Of a stretch of 64,000 nucleotides of DNA, positions 46,820 through 58,589 are shown piece by piece. Position 1 is the first letter of the stretch, and the number at the start of each line of letters is the position of its first letter. The DNA comes from Leptoclinus maculatus (lineage: Eukaryota > Chordata > Actinopteri > Perciformes > Stichaeidae): contig JAVDOI010000003.1 in the NCBI GenBank assembly GCA_032191485.1, positions 6,235,694-6,299,693 of the forward strand. Reading direction: 5' to 3'. The translations under genes and the position numbers were made by a program. Under the pieces are notes generated by a model. It made no database searches and was not told the DNA's origin. It was given only the letters and a program-made list of their open reading frames with translations.

Positions 46820-46954
46820 ATGGACAACTGATTACAGGCGTTGCTGACCTTGTTGTCTTTACTAGCAGCTGTTGTGCAGTTAAAGTCTGTTAATGGAGCG
46901 ATTAGTGAGCGACGTGTCCAGCGGCGTTATCAGACCTACGGAGCGGCCGTTTGA
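46820..46954 (+). pseudogene. Harbinger-type protein N-terminal remnant
   Basis: From the ATG at 46820 the frame reads MDN, a stop, then LQALLTLLSLLAAVVQLKSV and ISERRVQRRYQTYGAAV before a second stop. A leucine-rich start followed by a cluster of arginines is typical of the N-terminus of PIF/Harbinger transposases. The stop at codon 4 and the loss of the catalytic region make it a pseudogene. The assignment leans on the C-terminal remnant that follows directly. Confidence 0.55.
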
Positions 46955-47063
46955 AGTCATGGTTAGTGGCTTTAGGGAGGGTGATGGACACAAAACGGAG
47001 GACTTTCCTTTTCTTATTAATGCTTATTTTGTTTTGCACAACTATTGTGAAGTCCACAGATAA
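46938..47063 (+). pseudogene. Harbinger transposase C-terminal remnant
   Basis: The frame 46938-47063 encodes MVSGFREGDGHKTEDFPF and LINAYFVLHNYCEVHR before a stop. The phrase with N/A-x-FVLHNxCE is a hallmark of the C-terminus of PIF/Harbinger transposases. It overlaps the N-terminal remnant in a different frame, which places the internal deletion junction at about 46930-46950. No catalytic residue of the DDE domain is present. Confidence 0.75.
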
Positions 47064-47569
47064 AATGTAAAGGAAGAAAAGCAGTAATCGCTCTCCAGTA
47101 GGACAGAGACTTCAGCCACCAGCAGAGCTACGAGTGAGAACAGACAACAACGAAACCGAGGTGTTGACCACATTTATTGACCTATAATCAAATATACTTT
47201 GATTTGTAAGTGTTCATTTTAAAGTAATTTTGATGTGTGTGAGAGAGATCCAAGATCCCCAGCGCTGTAACTAAGTCTGAAAAAAACAACTTCTAAAACT
47301 TTCCACGAAATGTGTCTGTTTGAGTTCATAGAGGAATATTTTAGAGAAGATCTTAAGTATCAAACACGACCTTTCATTCTTAAAGACTACTTTATTACTC
47401 TGTTGTATTTATTTTAACTAAGCAACCAATCGACTTCCTGTTTACACCGACACCCACCCGCATGCCCCAGTGTACGTGAAAAGTCACGTGATATTCGTTT
47501 TCAGGCGTTTGAGTCTGGACGGAGATTAATTAGAAAACGATGCTTGAACGCCGTGTGGATGTAGCCTGA

Positions 47570-50071
47570 GACATCAACACAGTTGGTTATCTGCTCTGGC
47601 AGCGCACTGACCCAGTGATGACACATCTGCTCAACTGAGTAAAGTCACGAAATTGATTTTGATCAGGTTACTAACCTGAGAGTATGTACAGTGTTGTACA
47701 AAACCCCTCATAGCACAGCATGCTGTGTGCCGTTGCATTTTTACACAACAGATTGCATATTTTTCTGAAAACTGTCTCTATCACATCACTGAACTTTCAC
47801 GTGTTGTTTTCATTGAATCAATTCCAAGTAATAAGTAATGACATGGGGTTCCATCATACATGTAGATGAATGATTGGTCGATAATGATGTATGAAACTCA
47901 AACTTACTGTAATAAGGAATGTAACCACCAGCATAGATAATAAGAGACTCATACGCACATTGAATTTAAACAGGATCGAGTCACTTCTTGAGCCCAATTT
48001 AAAGAAATTGCAACTGCTGCCTCATGATCAATAATGTGTGTTTGTGTGCTGGCGGATGATTTATAATCCATAGTGGCTGTATGTGGGTATAAATTGCAAA
48101 TTGGATAGTTTATAAATATGTGGATGTATTTATTTATAATTATACGCCCTAAGGATGTTTTTAACTGGATATCTACTGACTTGTCTTTAGTCTAAGACTT
48201 TGTTCTGATCTATGGGTCTCAAACAGAAAGTGATCTGCTACAAACAAGTTATGGTAAAAGTCTGGAACCTACACATTGGGGCAATAACAAGAGCCGAGGA
48301 GTGAAGCGTCATGAAGTTCATCAGTTAGATTGATTGATCTAGCACATCCTGATCACTAATGCTGATCTACAGAGAGCATATACAGCATATTGTATGTACC
48401 ATGTGACCTCCACCAGGGTTTAAAGCTGAAGTCATTTAAATGGGTTCGTCCAAACATGTCCCCATTTGTTCTGACAAACAAGAGTTTTAATCACCGACTT
48501 AGTGTTTATTTCGGAGCCCCCTGTGGACAAAAGCAGTAGTGTTTCCCATGAGCACCACTGCCTCGTGTCGCTAACATCTAACACGAATGCAAATGTTTTG
48601 GAGCGGAAAAGGTTTACTTACTCCAGCGGTTGCATTTGCTACTGCGAGGAAACGGCTAATCAATAAATAATTAACCTAAATAACAAATATACAACACAAG
48701 CAGGCTATTTGTGTGGCTATTGCATTAAACTCGGCACATACTGTCTGTTTTCCTCTCACCTGTCGTGCCCACAACACACATGCATGCGACAAGATCAGTG
48801 CAATAATCACCCGCCACACATTACAAACTGGATCGGACCGAGCCACTGGGGCTGTACCAAGTGTCTTTTTTTTTTACATTTGAAGCTTCTATTAAGCTTT
48901 TCGAATGGGAGAGAAGGTAGAAGGTCACTATTGCACACTGTTTCTATAAGATTGAGTGTCAATCGTTTTTTTTCCTGGCAGAATAGTTCAGACAGGGCCA
49001 TGGGGGGTGCAGCACCTTTCTCAAAAGTTTCAGCATCTCAACAAAAGCCTAGCTATCAGTAATGCAATTCAAATGGCAGCGTTATGAATAAAACTTCAAA
49101 CTATGGTGTGGTATGGCACTTGGTACAGCCCTACGCACCACAGAACACTATTCCACCAGGGAAAAGGCCATGGATGTCTAAAGAGAGAGGCAGTGGGAGC
49201 AAGAGGAATGGTCAATCTGGAGGGGGGGGGGGGTTTGTTTGGGTGTTGAAGGTTGGGCACCCCTGGTCCAGCCCCATAACTTTATACAAACTACTGTCAA
49301 TTGCCTGGTGCATGTTGGTCATCACTGAATGCTTTGTCATGTTGCTTTTAGCTAGCTTTGTTGTCTCGCAGTGTAATTCCTAAATATAATAGATGTATTA
49401 CATACCAGTCCTGGAGGAAGAGCGGCAATCAGGACACTTCTTTTTGAATCTTTCAATTGCAATCCTGCAATTCTCTTGAAAATCAGTTGAATGACCAACC
49501 AGGGTTGACTCTAGTCGTCACTGTGCCTTTTACAGTTTTTTGTTCTTTGGTTAAATGCTTATTGTCTTTGCTGATCCGGACCCCAGTAGCCATAAAAAAA
49601 TAAATCTCTTCCTGCTTCCTTTCTACTGGCTAACATACTAGTCACTGCCAAACCGTGCCTGTGGAAATGTAAACATAGGTTCTTCCTGTCTGCATGCCGT
49701 TAATTGTTTCATTCGCGGGGAATCTGACCCGATGACGGGCTTTAAGAATAACTATACAGAATTAGTCTATCACTGATGGTCTTGTTTGCTTATGTAGGTC
49801 ACATAGAGCCATCAGTATTACAATGAGACTATAATATAACCAGCTAAAGCTCCATGCAGTAACTTTAAAGAGAGATTTACCCAGGATAGTTTTGCTGAGC
49901 ATCAATGTTGTTCCTAAGCAACACTGGCTTCACACTCTAATACATCTTCTTTACAAGTTCTGCGGATGTAAAAGAAAAAAGCAACATGAACTAAAGTTGT
50001 TTTGTTCCGGGGTTCTTTCAAGAATTCAAAGAAAATCTTTCTTCCACAGCACCAGAATTCTGCAGTTACAA
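47570..50071. other. No gene recognised
   Basis: The 117-codon frame at 48709 and the 99-codon frame at 49084 have no motif, and the latter contains a G12 run (about 49220-49231). A CGAGGCAGTGGTGCTCAT-like block near 48550 may be an old repeat. Confidence 0.45.
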
Positions 50072-50102
50072 GCACGTCCCTCTGCATACCAGAGGGACGT
50101 GC
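50072..50102. repeat. Perfect 13 bp inverted repeat, 5-base loop
   Basis: GCACGTCCCTCTG (50072-50084) and its exact complement CAGAGGGACGTGC (50090-50102) are separated by CATAC. It lies about 130 bp left of the TTAA MITE and is not part of it. Its function is unknown. Confidence 0.85.
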
Positions 50103-50233
50103 AGCTCAAAGTGTATTCTAGATTTTTCAAAAATAAAAGTAAACCTATCATTTATGTCAATAAGGCTTCAAACAACTTTGGGTTTGTCATGCTGGTAATA
50201 TGGGAGAAATGGTATACAAATGCTGCTACTTAA

Positions 50234-50720
50234 AAGGGACATATGCTCATTTTCAGGTTTGTACTTGTACTTTGGGTTTCTACAAGAACATATTTGCAAG
50301 CATTATTTTTCTCCTGCTGTCTGTCTGAATATACCTGTATTCACCCTCTGTCTGAAACGCTCCATTATAGCGCCCGTCTCTTTAAACCCTAATCCCGAAA
50401 AAGCCCACTGTGCACTCATTGGCTTGTGGAAAAGTATGGTGCAGCTTTGCAAAGGTAGTTACCAAGCCATGTGTGGAGATACTCAGATGGGGGATAGTGT
50501 ATTCTAATGCATGTGACATAGGAAGCTGAATTGAATTGAATATTATTATACTATTATACAGAATATTATACTGAATTGAACTGAGTTGAATGACTTGTTT
50601 TCTGATTTAGCCAGCCCACAAAGAACCGACTGGGTTGTCTTATTTCACAGTTTGTGGGCACTTCAGATACTCAAACGTATGTGTGCAAGCCTGAACAATG
50701 GAGTCTCTCATATGTCCCCT
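50234..50720. mobile_element. TTAA-flanked MITE (piggyBac/Kolobok-like)
   Basis: The ends AAGGGACATATG and, reverse-complemented, AGGGGACATATG match at 11 of 12 bases. TTAA lies directly outside both (50230-50233 and 50721-50724), the target used by piggyBac and Kolobok elements. The body (TCTGTCTGAATATACCTGTA, CCCGAAAAAGCCCACTGTGC) is a repeat I recognise from many fish. The 487 bp element carries no transposase. A 95-codon frame across its left half is repeat-derived and not a gene. Confidence 0.82.
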
Positions 50721-51252
50721 TTAAAATAATACTTTTTTTTTTTTTAAATGTACATGTTGATTGTAGACGCCAGACAAATTGGGAGACACAACCCTTCCAA
50801 TGAGTCAGCGGTCCGTCTTGGCTTCTCCTCCCAAGTCGGTTTGTGGCCAGAAAGCGACCTCGCACGGTACCTGAACCACCTCAGCCAGCTACATTCACCG
50901 GTAGAGACGCTTAGCAATTCAGGAGGACCTTTGAGGTTTAGCTGCTGCTGGCTGCTAAATGGAGAGCTTTCCTTTGCACTTCAACTATGTCTTCATCACC
51001 AGATGGATACAAAGACTCAAAATCTCCCTGATACCGGAGCACCTCATGGGCCAACTGCTTCCCCCTTACCTTGATTTAAGGAATCCACTTTTTTTCTCAG
51101 TAGGAGAAGAGTGGTCTTAGACTTGAGTTGCTGATCTTAAAAAATAGAAAGAACTGTTGCAGGACTGTGCTGTGCCTGTCCAATCATTTCCTTTAGCCTG
51201 ATACATTAATTGGATGGCCTACTTCCAAAAGCTGCTATAGCTAAACAGTTGT

Positions 51253-51335
51253 AAGTTTGGGCCCGGATATCCATCGGCTACACCCAGCACCCCAGAAATA
51301 TAGCCCCTTGCCCCCCCGAGGCTTATCCGTACAAA
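51253..51335 (-). repeat. Fragment of the 16.2 kb repeat (inverted)
   Basis: GGATATCCATCGGCTACACC, TAGCCCCTTGCC and GGCTTATCCGTAC match the reverse complement of about 16275-16360 in order. Confidence 0.5.
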
Positions 51336-51544
51336 GTGGAAAACAAGTCAGGAACTAGAACCAAGAAATCACAGGGTTCTCACGAGGTCAGGTTATGAGA
51401 CCCAGTTCAGTTCTCCCACCTCTTTTCCAAAGAAAGTAGCTAGTCACACTAGAAAAGTTGCTAAATATAGCAAGAAAGTCGCCAAGTCAGCAACACTGAA
51501 CGCCTTCCTTTTAAAGCCACCTCCATAAAATGATCATAATGTAA

Positions 51545-51690
51545 ACAAAGAATGTGGAATTGTTTACAGTCCGTTTAGCAACTTGAGATGTGATAAATAA
51601 AAATCTATATAGCCGGTTGGTTCTGAGATTGCATTTTGGCAAATGCGTTCCACCTCTTCAGCTTTCGGACCGTTGACCTGCATTCAACTA
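51545..51690 (+). repeat. Fragment of the 16.2 kb repeat (direct)
   Basis: AATTGTTTACAGTCCGTTTA followed by GCAACTTGAGATGTGA, and later CCGTTGACCTGCATTCAAC, match 16390-16580 in the same orientation. Its head-to-head partner lies at 51253-51335. Confidence 0.5.
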
Positions 51691-53907
51691 AAGCTACTAC
51701 TAACTGACTAAAGACCCTTTGCCGACAGACCCTACATGTGAATGAATAATAGGTTTATAGAGATTAGGATACACCATTGAAATCATGACAAGTGGCTAGT
51801 TTTGTTTAAGTTTTTAAATGTCAGTTTTATTAAGTAGTGAACAGTGGGAACAAAAGCAGAATCTGTGACAATGGGTACAAGTTGAGGTACCTATTGTTAA
51901 GTTCCCATAAGCTCAAAGAGATCCCACTGTAATAAAATGAGCAATCTCTTCGTTGTGTTGACTTACATTAAAGTAGAACACATCCTTTTGATTATTAAAT
52001 GTCTCGTGAAACATTGCCCTTGCTCATTTTCACAGAACGAAATGTGTTTTTATCATTCTCGGGATGTAACAGGCTGTCTCACTAGTTTATCCTCACTTCA
52101 GTCCTTCAGATGCTCAGCTGTGAACATATTGTTGAAATCCCATACCTTGTACTTGGCAGCCATTCAGTTCGCCAAGGCTGCTACTAAACAGTTGCTTAAT
52201 AACATTTTGTTCAAGGAGCAACACAACCAGTACCAGGCTCAATAGCAACACGGCAGGGAAGCTGAAAGTTTGCGGCGCCTCGTTATTGATAGAAACCGAT
52301 AACTTTTCACAATGTGTGTTTGCAAGTTTACCATCAGCATGCTGCAGCAGCTGTTTAATGGAGCCATCTGTCCTGCAATTATGTCTTGAATTATATTGAT
52401 TATGTGGCAAACCCGCTAGTTTTGCCCACTCTCTCGCACGCACGAACCCTCATTGAGCGACTGAGGAAGCTATCATTTGTGGCCTTGGATCAATGTTACA
52501 CTTTTTTGTTTTTAAAGCTCAGACATTGCACAGACAACCGACACTTAATATCAAGCCAAAAGTTTTGAGCTGAATATAAAACACTGAAATAGTTCAATAG
52601 AAACAACAAGAAGAGGAAGTTGCAAACTTTGATGACTTTAGACTTGACAAAAAAGTCGTAAAACTTGACTTTAACACATCATTACTTCACTTTGAATTAG
52701 GAATGACTTAATACTGAAACATGAACAATGATGTTGTAAAAAGTGTGCAACCAAATTAATTCTTCACATTCCTGACAACTGATGTAGTTTTGAATCAATC
52801 CGACAACCGACAATAACTTCGTGCAAGCAGGAGCGGTGTGTTTGCAGTGTACACCAGCAAATAATCACATCTGGAAGCTTAAAACATTCAGGCAGTTTAA
52901 ATGACAAACTTCCCAAAGTGACTTGTCAAAAGACCAAAATTAACCTTTGTCCTTTCGGTCAATGTGCCCTCTAAGACCTGATGTTTTCAACCACGTGTGA
53001 GACAAAGGAAGCATTTGTTCGTAACATCTCTGATTTCCCAAGTGGATGGTTTCAAGGGGAGAGAGTGTGACAGCGAGAGAGGGATTGAAAGGAAAAGTCA
53101 CTGACTGTTGAAAGTGAAAGAACTGCAATCAAACAAAGATGTTTGAATGACATACTTACGTGATTCATGCTTGATTGCTGGGTGTGTGAGTGGAAGGACA
53201 GGATAGATTTGTGAGACTGCTGTGGATAAAAGCCTAACATGATTTGGTACGATTGTTGAGGCGTCATGTTATCTGCCAGACACCGAGCTCACAGTAAACC
53301 ACTGACTGTCTGCAATTGACTGTCTTTGATCTACGCTGGGGGCACACAACAAGACTGAACAGGCTGCAAATAGATTGGAAAACACACACGCTTAACGACC
53401 GGAGTTCACACCTTTTTATTTTTCTGCAACACGCAGGGTGCTTTTCCCGAAAACGAGGACATCTTGGATAACGTATCAAGGCAGCTGAGAGAGAACAGAG
53501 TGAGAGTCGATTCAAATGAAGCGATGAGTCAGACAGAGGCTTGCAGGAAGTGTCAGTAAAGCAAGCTGAAATTGAATAAATGATTGTCTCTTAAGTGAAT
53601 CATGTAAATCGCACACGCTCTGTGGCAACATTCTGAGCTGGACTGTAAATAGATCAAAGTTATTGTACTGGCTGAAACATAGCTTTCAGACAAATTTTTA
53701 GATTACAGCGATTCTACTGCAACACTATTAAATGTGATTATATTCTTAGAAACAAATATAAGCCTATTGGTTGACACCATTTGAATTAGATGTATGTATC
53801 ATTATTGTAGTTGTTTCTATTAGCATTCATGACCAACAACGACAAGTTATGAAGACTATTTTTCACCACTCCTGTTGAATTATTTGCACATTCAGAGGAT
53901 ACAGAAC
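51691..53907. other. No gene recognised
   Basis: Frames up to 109 codons overlap on opposite strands (52.0-52.4 kb) and show no domain. Confidence 0.5.
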
Positions 53908-54110
53908 CCCATATTCACTGTGTTTTAGCTCGGTTTTTGGTCTCCACCAACTCCTGTGGGGAATGTCCTGCTCTTCAGCTGCTAAATGCTCTACTACGTT
54001 CACCAGCCATTTGCTAAATTTGCTAACATTATCTGCCTCCCATTCGGTGATGTGCAGGAAGAGAACAGCAGCTTTTTTTTTTTTTGCCTTTTAAAAGCAA
54101 TCAGACATGT
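53908..54110 (+). repeat. Dispersed repeat, TGGTCTCCACCA family, copy 3
   Basis: CACTGTGTTTTAGCTCGGTT, TTTGGTCTCCACCAACTCCT and CTACGTTCACCAGCCATTTG match the 7.0 kb copy in inverse orientation. A T12 run and a TGCCTTTTAAAAGCAATCAG block follow. It is the longest of the three copies. Confidence 0.55.
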
Positions 54111-54649
54111 TTTATAGCCGCTGTGAATGAGGACTTGTATCTGATCCAAAAATCAAAGGGTGAACCCACATTTGCCCAGTGGAAGTCAATTGCTGCCAAA
54201 TTATTTCACACCGTATAATCAAGCATCTGTGGGTCTGAGTCATTAATGTGTCCAAAGAATACAATTAAAAAATCTCTAAATGATAAACTAGACCATCGTC
54301 TGACAGGCAGATATAAACAATGTGTTACCCAGAATCTGAGCCCAATCCCCGGCTTCTCCCAGCTCTCTCACACACACAGACTAATTGACTATAATGGTAA
54401 TATAGGCAGGTTTTGCGTCACTAAGGAACAATACACTATAAAAACTAGTCAAACGTGTAGACTTTATTATAGCCTTCAAATTGGACTGGATGTATAGGAA
54501 TCCATTCTCCCTCGATGTGTGCCTTTTATATATGTTTTTTCTCATGAGGATGCTCTTCTTTCCTTTCTTTATTTAATGACTTCCTCTCTCTCACTTTATT
54601 CTCCTCTTTTACTTTCCTTTCCTCCTCCTCTCTTCCCTCTGGACTTGTT

Positions 54650-55256
54650 GGGTTGAAAACTTCTCAGAACAATGAAAGGCTGCACGACCCCCTCTGCTCC
54701 GTCGTCCGTTCAGCGAAGCGGGGCCAAAAAAACTCAGCTGGTTCAAGTTATAATCAAAAGTATTTCATCTATAACAGAAGCAAAAACAGTTACAAACTGA
54801 ATTACACTATTAATAGTAATATGTTCCATGGAGCAGAGACCAAATTAATTTCATCCAACAGTCCGACGAAATTCGGTTAGCTATAAAACAAAAAAGCACA
54901 AGGTCTGAAGATTCTCACTGTCTTTTGTTACGAATGTCTTTAGACTGTCCCATATCAGCTCAGTGATTGGCTGACCTCCCTCGGACTCCTCCTTGTCCTC
55001 TGACCTGATGGTCCAGCCCCTCTGAAGCCAGCATGTCTTTACGTGACCATTTCCTGTTTCCTTCCTGATGCCGGTGTCTCTGCTAGCTCATATGGACGTA
55101 TCCTGCAAACCCTCACTCTCCTACCACTTCATCGTTCAATACATCCAATGACTATTCTTACAGTGTTCAAAACTTCTATAAGTAAATATACTGTAACATA
55201 TAATATCCACCACTAGGGGTGCTATTAAACACTTAAATTCCTCACAGTCTCCATAC
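54650..55256 (-). repeat. Candidate solo LTR (minus strand)
   Basis: Read on the minus strand the block begins TGTGAGGAATTTAAGTG. It has a TATA-like TTTTATAGC about two thirds in, and ends GAAGTTTTCAACCCA, possibly with a terminal CA. The TG...CA ends, size of about 600 bp and internal promoter-like signal fit a solo LTR. I could not find an unambiguous target duplication, and no internal retroelement genes lie beside it. No protein is encoded. Confidence 0.35.
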
Positions 55257-58007
55257 CCACGCAATGCTATTCACCTCTAATTGAGGCTGATTGAGGGAAG
55301 GAGACACTCATCGTTTTTTTTTTTTAAGTTTTCCATTTAAATACGATACCTTTGGTTTGGAAATAGGCTGCTGTTTAATTATTATCTTCCCCTAATCCTC
55401 TTCTCTCTGTGCTTCCTTGTTGTACAAAGAATAAATTAAAGCAATATTGTGTCAAGAGTGCTACAAAGTTGTATAGAAGCGTCATCAAAAACAGATGTTC
55501 CCTCTTTGCTACAGCTAGTACATGTGATAAGAATCCAGCTGCAGTGCAAGGTCAGGATTTTCCGGCAAATCAGGCTGATACAAATCCTACATATATTTAG
55601 TTTGATTCATGGTAAAGATACATTTAGCTAAATGACAGGTTTAAATATTAACTGACACTTTGCCGAGCCCTGCCGCTGACTTCTTCCAAGTCAAGAGTAT
55701 GAGTATGTGGCTAATGGAAAAGCTGCTCACATGTGGGATTAACATGGTGCTTAAATGGCTGCATTTCATGTTTTACTTTATATATTATAATCAGGGCCAT
55801 CTAAAATCAAAGCCAGTAAAGGAACTTTCTTCTCCATGTGATTACTCATTATGGACGTATATTACATGAATATTTGGTTTGTGACAAGTATGAGGATCCA
55901 CATGTCCCAGGAGAAGAAAGGTAACATCCTCAACAGTTGATCGTCCGTGTAGGAGACATGGAAATAATGAGTTATTGTATTGCAATGTGGGGTTTATTAG
56001 CCCGAGTTTTAGTATTTGTAATTGGAAACAGAATTAAAATATGATCAGTTCTAACATGACCTTTGTATAGTGTGGATGCGTGCTCCAGAAAAACAAGCTC
56101 AGACACACTCTTGGCTTTATTACTATCTACGCCAGGAGATATTGTATTCAGTTGCGTGTTTGTACGTGTGTTTGCATACCTGTGTCCGTCTGTCTGTCCA
56201 TGGCTAATCTTGCAAACTACTGGACCCATCGTATTTTTAGTGCCCAAGGACCCCTCGTCGTTGTGGTACCGTCATTGACTGCAGACTCCCCACTACTTTT
56301 AATGGGACAGTTGGATCGCAAGTGTGAGTGAAAAAAACGTGACTGATATGCTTGAAGGTCTAGATGGGCGTCAATTGTGGTTTGAATTGATTCAACCTAA
56401 CATTGCAGCAGTGGTCGTTGTGCAGACAGACACACCTGGTGGAGATCTGCACCCTACTGAGTGCACTTTTCTTGTTGTGTGCATTTTGAAATGGCATCTT
56501 TCACTTTTCTAAAGGCTAAGGCTGTGAGGATGAGGCCTAACTGATGGCTTTGGCAACTACAACGCTATTTTGGAGTTTGCTTGCTTGTTTGCAGCTGCTG
56601 GCACATCCACTTTTCCAAACCAAATAAAGAGCAGGACAGAGCCATAAACTTCACTCTTAACTCTGATTTAGTAGCATCTTGGCTGAACCCCTGCACATTG
56701 GATGTTCCAGTCCTGAATGGAGATAATGTAATCCGGTAAAATACTGTGAATTGGTAATAATGCAAAAGTAGCCGTTATGTCAACTATAGTTGCTCTCAGC
56801 TATGATTGGACAATTATTATATGATGCATGCAACAATCTGTATCAGCAGATTGTTTTAGTTCAAAGTTACTCCTTTAAACCTTTCCATGTCACCGACCTC
56901 CAAACATACCCACGTTCAGCTGCAGACCCCATTACATTTTGTCATTCCATATGGGAGTGTTTTGTAATGAACTTCATAACTGCGTATAGTGTAGGCATGG
57001 TGTAACGTGGGACACGGTGATAATGGCAACTGAATGAAATTGCCATTAAATTAAAGTAGTCCTCATTTTTGGAGTGGACCCCCTGGAACTCTCTTAATTG
57101 ACACTGGATGTTCCCTGAACCACATTCTCATTTATATCGCACATTTTAAATGACAGCAGTCTCTTACAGTCGCACCAGCTCTCTCCAAACTTGGACTTAC
57201 TAAAGGAATGGAAGATGGATCCCATGCAAGACAAATTGTGTTGGCCTCTGTCCTTTGCCAAAACATCCTGATGATATTATAATGTTGCTGTGTTTCTCTT
57301 GTTATGGAATCTGCGTTGCAGCTGCTGCGTCTGCAGGCATTTTAACCAACCTGCTGATTTTAGTAATGAGTTCATCTGGTCTAACGGGTACAAGCATGCA
57401 CGCCTTACATACTTTCAAGGTATATATAAAAGAAAGACCCTGTGCAAAGACAACACTTTAAGGGATGACCAAAGTGCTAACAATTCTTCTCGAGGGCAAC
57501 ATGAATGATATATAAAAATATTCTCACACACACACACAGCCCTTTGACCACTTGCTTTAATCACTGTGAAACATTTGGATGTTAGTTCATATTCTACACT
57601 AAAATACTTTAGGCTGTGTTTAGGGACATTACACAATAATAGATCATGCAGTTTATGCAATCACTAGTACGATTTCTGCTTAACAAAGACATGAAGTAGG
57701 ATGATTCATGCAAACATCAGCATAATAAGTGCTTGTTTTCGTCCCAATATTCATTGTCTCTATGCCAGCACATTTACTCTTTATTCAAAATGTTCACCAA
57801 AACGTTTCCCCGGATCAAATGATAATGATCATAAAACATTCTCTCCTGAACTAATCTGCTACGATGATCAGTTATAGCCTACTTTATATAAATAGTGTGT
57901 CATACATGGGGATTTGCTGAGCTTTCATAGTCCTCTGAACCTACTCTGATTTTTGTTTAAACTCAAACTTTTGCATGAGCTAAACTTAACCCAGTTTAAG
58001 GCAGAGA
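55257..58007. other. No gene recognised upstream of the promoter-like block
   Basis: AT-rich unique-looking DNA. The 91- and 83-codon frames near 56.1 kb overlap on opposite strands and look like chance. Confidence 0.5.
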
Positions 58008-58230
58008 TATAAAGTGACAGTGAGAGGGGGGAGGAGACTGACGCAGAGATATCTTTTGCTTGGACAGACTGCACTCAGTTTCACTTCAGTCTCCTCCATC
58101 CCGAATCTGTTTCCCTCTGGTTTTCTCCCGAGAGCTGACAAGTGGTAACAAAGGAGAGACAGACGCTGACAGCAACACAGCAGGGGGCCTGGTACGAGAC
58201 CACGCAGTGACTGTATGGGGATCTAAGCCC
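58008..58230 (+). promoter_or_regulatory. TATA box with 5'UTR-like block
   Basis: TATAAAG at 58008-58014 sits in GCAGAGATATAAAGTGACAG. About 30 bp downstream (near 58038) a non-repetitive, moderately GC-rich stretch begins (GAGGAGACTGACGCAGAG) and runs about 190 bp, including CAGTTTCACTTCAGTCTCC and GAGAGCTGACAAGTGGTAAC. GT-containing donor-like sites occur at GTGGTAACAA and CTGGTACGAG. No long reading frame starts here; the ATG at about 58213 is followed at once by a stop. This would fit a non-coding first exon of a host transcript, but that is inference. Confidence 0.35.
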
Positions 58231-58589
58231 TTTTACTGAGTAACTCAGTGGAAGTTAAACTTTTTGAGAGATGTTGTGTATGGTAGTTTTTTTTTTTTTT
58301 ATTGGACGGATATCAAGGTAATCAACACACTTAAAAAAACATATCTCAGGGCACATTCGCAAACTTGCTCACTTGTTCTGACAAAAAAATTACCGTGGCT
58401 CAACATTCATTAGCAGTTTTTTCTTGAGCTTTTAGTACCCGAGGTTAGACTTTTTTGTCAAATAACTATTTCCAACATGGACTGTCATGCACAACTTGAC
58501 AGCTCCTGGTTTTTTTTCTGTCTCTGCCACAAGGCTACCCCAAGTTGACATGGAATATCTCTGCTAGGAGCCATCAAATTCTGTGCACT

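Larger units (their letters stand above)
46490..47566 (+). mobile_element. Internally deleted PIF/Harbinger transposon
   Basis: The left end GGCCATGTCCACAC and the right end, reverse-complemented, GGCTACATCCACAC form a terminal inverted repeat. Both sides are flanked by TGA (46487-46489 and 47567-47569), a 3 bp target duplication as used by PIF/Harbinger elements. Subterminal DNA is rich in GAAAACG motifs on both sides. The centre carries short pieces of transposase: an N-terminal piece from 46820 and a C-terminal piece ending in FVLHNYCEVHR at 47063. Everything between, including the catalytic DDE core, is missing. Confidence 0.78.

Noticed and set aside
50220..50507. 95-codon frame starting MLLLKRDICSFSG
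   Set aside because: It lies in the left half of the TTAA MITE and is a repeat-derived frame.
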